Assembly: GCA_018400355.1 (NCBI GenBank)
Contig: JAGYMV010000028.1
Span: forward strand, 1 to 7,886
Direction: 5' to 3'
DNA length: 7,886 nucleotides
Source of the DNA: Wenzhouxiangella sp.
GTDB taxonomy: Bacteria > Pseudomonadota > Gammaproteobacteria > Xanthomonadales > Wenzhouxiangellaceae
In this document: in pieces, positions 6,070 through 7,886 of the stretch
Position numbering within the stretch: the first letter of the stretch is position 1
How the letters are laid out: every line of letters starts with the position of its first letter
Made by a program: the position numbers and the translations under genes
Notes under the pieces: model-generated
What the model saw: only the letters and a program-made list of their open reading frames with translations
Database searches by the model: none
What the model was told of the DNA's origin: nothing

Positions 6070-6789
6070 CTAGAGCTTAAACTCTGACCCCAGATAGACT
6101 TGCCGGACCTTTTCATCCGCCAACACATCTTCTGGACTTCCATGAATCAGCACATGGCCTTCGCTGATGATGTAGGCGCGATGACAAATGCCCAAAGTCT
6201 CTCGCACGTTGTGGTCTGTGATCAAGACCCCAATGTTTCGTTCAGACAGCTGTCGGATGATATGTTGGATTTCACCAACAGAGATCGGATCCACGCCAGC
6301 AAACGGCTCATCCAAAAGAATAAAAGCGGGGTTGCTCGCCAAGCAGCGTGCAATTTCTACTCGGCGCCTCTCACCACCTGAGAGCGAGATCCCCATCTGG
6401 TCTGAGAGGTGGCTGACGTGGAATTCATCCATTAAGCGGGCTTGTTCTGCCAGGCGTTGATCTTGGCTTAAGTCTTTTCGCAACTGCAAGATGGCCATGA
6501 TGTTATCGGCCACGCTGAGTTTTCTAAAAATAGAGGCTTCTTGTGGCAAGTAGCCCAGCCCGCGTCTGGCGCGTTGATGCATGTTGGCGTGCGTCAGATC
6601 ATGCTCATCCAGTCGAATCTCGCCCCCATCGGCCGGTACCAGGCCCACCACCATATAGAACGTGGTGGTTTTTCCTGCGCCATTGGGTCCAAGCAGGCCA
6701 ACAATCTCCCCTCGGTTCACGTGCAAAGAGACATCTTCAACCACTGCTCTGCCGCGGTATTTTTTAACCAGATTTTTTGCTTCAAGCAC
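6070..6789 (-). CDS. lptB: LptB, ATPase of the LPS export ABC transporter
   Basis: This 239-residue ABC ATPase (E. coli LptB 241 aa) powers extraction of lipopolysaccharide from the inner membrane by LptB2FG and its passage to LptC and LptA. Walker A G-P-N-G-A-G-K-T-T is at 34-42, the Q-loop Q83 in L-P-Q-E-A-S-I-F, the signature L-S-G-G-E at 136-140, Walker B F-I-L-L-D-E-P at 156-162 with catalytic E161, and the switch H193 in T-D-H-N-V. P-Q-E-A-S-I-F-R-K-L and D-P-I-S-V-G-E-I separate LptB from general amino-acid ABC ATPases. lptF and lptG are not present, which is normal because they usually lie elsewhere. The start is GTG at 6789 with GGGA about 9 nt upstream, 32 nt after lptA; rpoN follows after 11 nt. 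Confidence 0.97.
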   Translation of the reverse strand: MLEAKNLVKKYRGRAVVEDVSLHVNRGEIVGLLGPNGAGKTTTFYMVVGLVPADGGEIRLDEHDLTHANMHQRARRGLGYLPQEASIFRKLSVADNIMAILQLRKDLSQDQRLAEQARLMDEFHVSHLSDQMGISLSGGERRRVEIARCLASNPAFILLDEPFAGVDPISVGEIQHIIRQLSERNIGVLITDHNVRETLGICHRAYIISEGHVLIHGSPEDVLADEKVRQVYLGSEFKL

Positions 6790-6821
6790 GCTGTCGTTTC
6801 CCGTTCTTTTGCTGACTTGGG

Positions 6822-7313
6822 TTAATTTGACTGGTTGGGTGGGTCAATGACCACCTGGACCCCACCTTCGCCTTCTGTTTTTTGAGACTCCAGGTTATAG
6901 GTCAGTTTGGCGCCCGTAAAGACACCCCGGCTGTCTTCGACTCGGGCATTACCCAGCATCACAATGATGCCTTGGGTGAGATTGTAGACAATCTGATCCG
7001 ATTGGCCATTGGCTTCGGTCCCATCGTCTAAGACCATGCTCCATTGAGTGGGTTGACCAAACAGCTCAACGCGCTCATCCTCGCCGGTGGTTTGGTAAGC
7101 GAAGCCTTCATCGGCCGAGACCGTTAGGCTGCCGTGGCTGATGCGCACATTGCCAAATAACTTGTAGGCGTTGAGCCGATTGTCATACTCACCGCTATCG
7201 GCATCGATCTGAATGGGCCCCTCCCTTGATTGGGAGGTGTCGCTTTGCCCACTAGCGATCAATGGCAGCGCGATCAGAAGGCCTGCGATCAAGAAAGATC
7301 TCACCTTGAACAT
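6822..7313 (-). CDS. lptA: LptA, periplasmic LPS transport bridge protein
   Basis: This 163-residue protein (E. coli LptA 185 aa) starts with a signal peptide: M-F-K-V-R, then the hydrophobic core F-L-I-A-G-L-L-I-A-L-P-L-I-A. Cleavage probably falls near A20-S-G. The mature part opens with P-I-Q-I-D-A-D-S-G-E-Y, then repeating beta strands of the OstA/LptA jelly-roll (G-N-V-R-I-S-H-G-S-L-T-V-S-A-D, V-E-L-F-G, G-N-A-R-V-E-D, T-G-A-K-L-T-Y-N). LptA oligomers connect LptC at the inner membrane to LptD at the outer membrane and carry LPS across the periplasm. The ATG at 7313 is supported by GGAG 10 nt upstream. The whole signal peptide lies inside the lptC reading frame, a 62-nt overlap, so lptA translation is probably coupled to lptC. 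Stop is TAA at 6822-6824. Confidence 0.93.
   Translation of the reverse strand: MFKVRSFLIAGLLIALPLIASGQSDTSQSREGPIQIDADSGEYDNRLNAYKLFGNVRISHGSLTVSADEGFAYQTTGEDERVELFGQPTQWSMVLDDGTEANGQSDQIVYNLTQGIIVMLGNARVEDSRGVFTGAKLTYNLESQKTEGEGGVQVVIDPPNQSN
7252..7292 (-). repeat. Degenerate 15-bp tandem repeat in the lptC/lptA overlap
   Basis: Three copies of (T/C)TGATCGC begin 15 bp apart on the minus strand, with GATC at 7287, 7272 and 7257. In the LptA frame they encode L-I-A three times (residues 8-10, 13-15, 18-20). In the LptC frame they encode D-R three times, the last just before the TAG stop. Confidence 0.6.
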
Positions 7314-7836
7314 GATCTAAAAACTCCATAGTGTCCGTGTCTAAGTCGATTTGTACGCCACCGGCCTCAAGCCATGCGCCAGGCTGGGTGATTTCGACAG
7401 TCTCATTGTTACTGATTGTACGCTGGCGGCGGTCATGATGTAGTCGTTGGGTTCGGATGACCCGTTCACCCTCGCCGAAGGGCTGACGAATCACCACATC
7501 ACCCATGAGAACAATCTCATCCTCATTGCGGTAAATCATTCCCTGATTCGCTGTGGCCTCCCAAGCATTGGTGCCAGGTTCAATGCGGATCAAAGGGGAT
7601 TGGATGGTGGCCACTTTCGTCTCAGAGTCATGCACCAATTCGGGCGCCTCAATGACCCACTCGAGCTGGCCTTGGGTGTTGAAAAACTCAGAACGAAAAT
7701 CAGACAATGTGTAGTCAAATTGGGTGTCGGGGAGAGTCGGTAGGCTTCGAATGGTTCGATCAGAAGGCATCCACCAGCGAATCACAAAAACAATGACCAA
7801 AGCGAGGCTGGCGATGGCGATCATGCGGCGGTTCAC
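7252..7836 (-). CDS. lptC: LptC, inner-membrane-anchored LPS transport protein
   Basis: This protein is about 194 residues with the start chosen here (E. coli LptC 191 aa). A single N-terminal membrane segment, about residues 5-22 (M-I-A-I-A-S-L-A-L-V-I-V-F-V-I-R-W-W), is followed by a periplasmic LptC/YrbK beta-jelly-roll. Typical stretches are D-Y-T-L-S-D-F-R-S-E-F-F-N-T-Q-G, W-E-A-T-A-N-Q-G-M-I-Y, V-L-M-G-D-V-V-I-R-Q and L-D-H-V-Q-G-E-I-F. It takes LPS from LptB2FG and passes it to LptA. I prefer GTG at 7836, which overlaps the kdsC TGA as GTGA and has GAG 10 nt upstream. GTG at 7854 (200 aa) and ATG at 7824 are alternatives. The last 20 codons overlap lptA in another frame. Confidence 0.92.
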   Translation of the reverse strand: MNRRMIAIASLALVIVFVIRWWMPSDRTIRSLPTLPDTQFDYTLSDFRSEFFNTQGQLEWVIEAPELVHDSETKVATIQSPLIRIEPGTNAWEATANQGMIYRNEDEIVLMGDVVIRQPFGEGERVIRTQRLHHDRRQRTISNNETVEITQPGAWLEAGGVQIDLDTDTMEFLDHVQGEIFLDRRPSDRAAIDR

Positions 7837-7886
7837 TGAAACCGATCTCGCCACGCTTCCAATAGGTTCTGATCGGCCAGGATTTT
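7833..7886 (-). CDS. kdsC: KdsC, Kdo-8-phosphate phosphatase, C-terminal tip (partial)
   Basis: The last 17 codons of a minus-strand gene enter from the right edge: K-I-L-A-D-Q-N-L-L-E-A-W-R-D-R-F-Q then TGA at 7833-7835. The fragment is too short for a domain call by itself. An I-L-x-x-Q-x-x-L-E-x-A end is common in KdsC, and kdsC is the standard gene upstream of lptC in gammaproteobacteria. KdsC is a cytoplasmic HAD-family phosphatase that releases Kdo from Kdo 8-phosphate for LPS inner-core synthesis. Its stop overlaps the preferred lptC start by 4 nt, indicating one operon. The identification rests mainly on synteny. Confidence 0.7.
   Translation of the reverse strand, partial: KILADQNLLEAWRDRFQ

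Noticed and set aside
1..7886. Search for a new defence, mobile or biosynthetic system
   Set aside because: All long open frames fall into known housekeeping families in conserved order. I saw no transposase, integrase, tRNA, direct-repeat array, attachment site or unexplained gene.

Overview
This window looks like chromosomal core-genome DNA from a gammaproteobacterium. The main reason is the minus-strand order kdsC-lptC-lptA-lptB-rpoN-hpf-ptsN-rapZ, the same order known from Escherichia coli and relatives, together with a YoaA-TsaB pair as in E. coli. Base composition appears moderate, and the proteins are clearly diverged from enteric ones. I suspect a marine, non-enteric lineage, but I cannot name a genus.

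Layout. Positions 3-2963 (+ strand) hold the 3' end of a TPR-repeat protein gene, a complete yoaA (XPD/DinG-type iron-sulfur helicase) and tsaB (t6A tRNA modification). All are tightly packed and read left to right. After a 24-bp convergent gap with a small hairpin, everything from 2988 to 7886 reads right to left as one operon-like block. In order of transcription it contains the 3' tip of kdsC, lptC, lptA, lptB, rpoN, hpf, ptsN and rapZ. Gaps are 59 nt or less, and three junctions overlap (4, 62 and 11 nt). There is no gene-free stretch longer than 60 nt, no RNA gene, no mobile element and no CRISPR array.

How the genes work together. KdsC makes Kdo for lipopolysaccharide. LptC and LptA form the periplasmic bridge, and LptB is the ATPase, of the machine that moves LPS to the outer membrane. 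RpoN (sigma-54), HPF (ribosome hibernation), PtsN (EIIA-Ntr of the nitrogen PTS) and RapZ (GTPase-like regulator of amino-sugar synthesis in E. coli) link envelope building to nitrogen, carbon and stationary-phase control. The usual last gene, ptsO (npr, the NPr phosphocarrier), is missing after rapZ, where the block meets tsaB head-on.

I did not find a convincing new system. The most unusual points are: (1) a 62-nt lptC/lptA overlap in which a degenerate 15-bp repeat encodes the LptA signal-peptide core in one frame and Asp-Arg repeats in the other; (2) in-frame A-AAA-AAG and A-AAA-AAA slippery heptamers in ptsN and rpoN, each in the loop of a small hairpin and followed by a quick -1 stop; (3) a 16-bp perfect palindrome in the TPR gene; (4) a high density of GATC sites. 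All are hypotheses read by eye from sequence.
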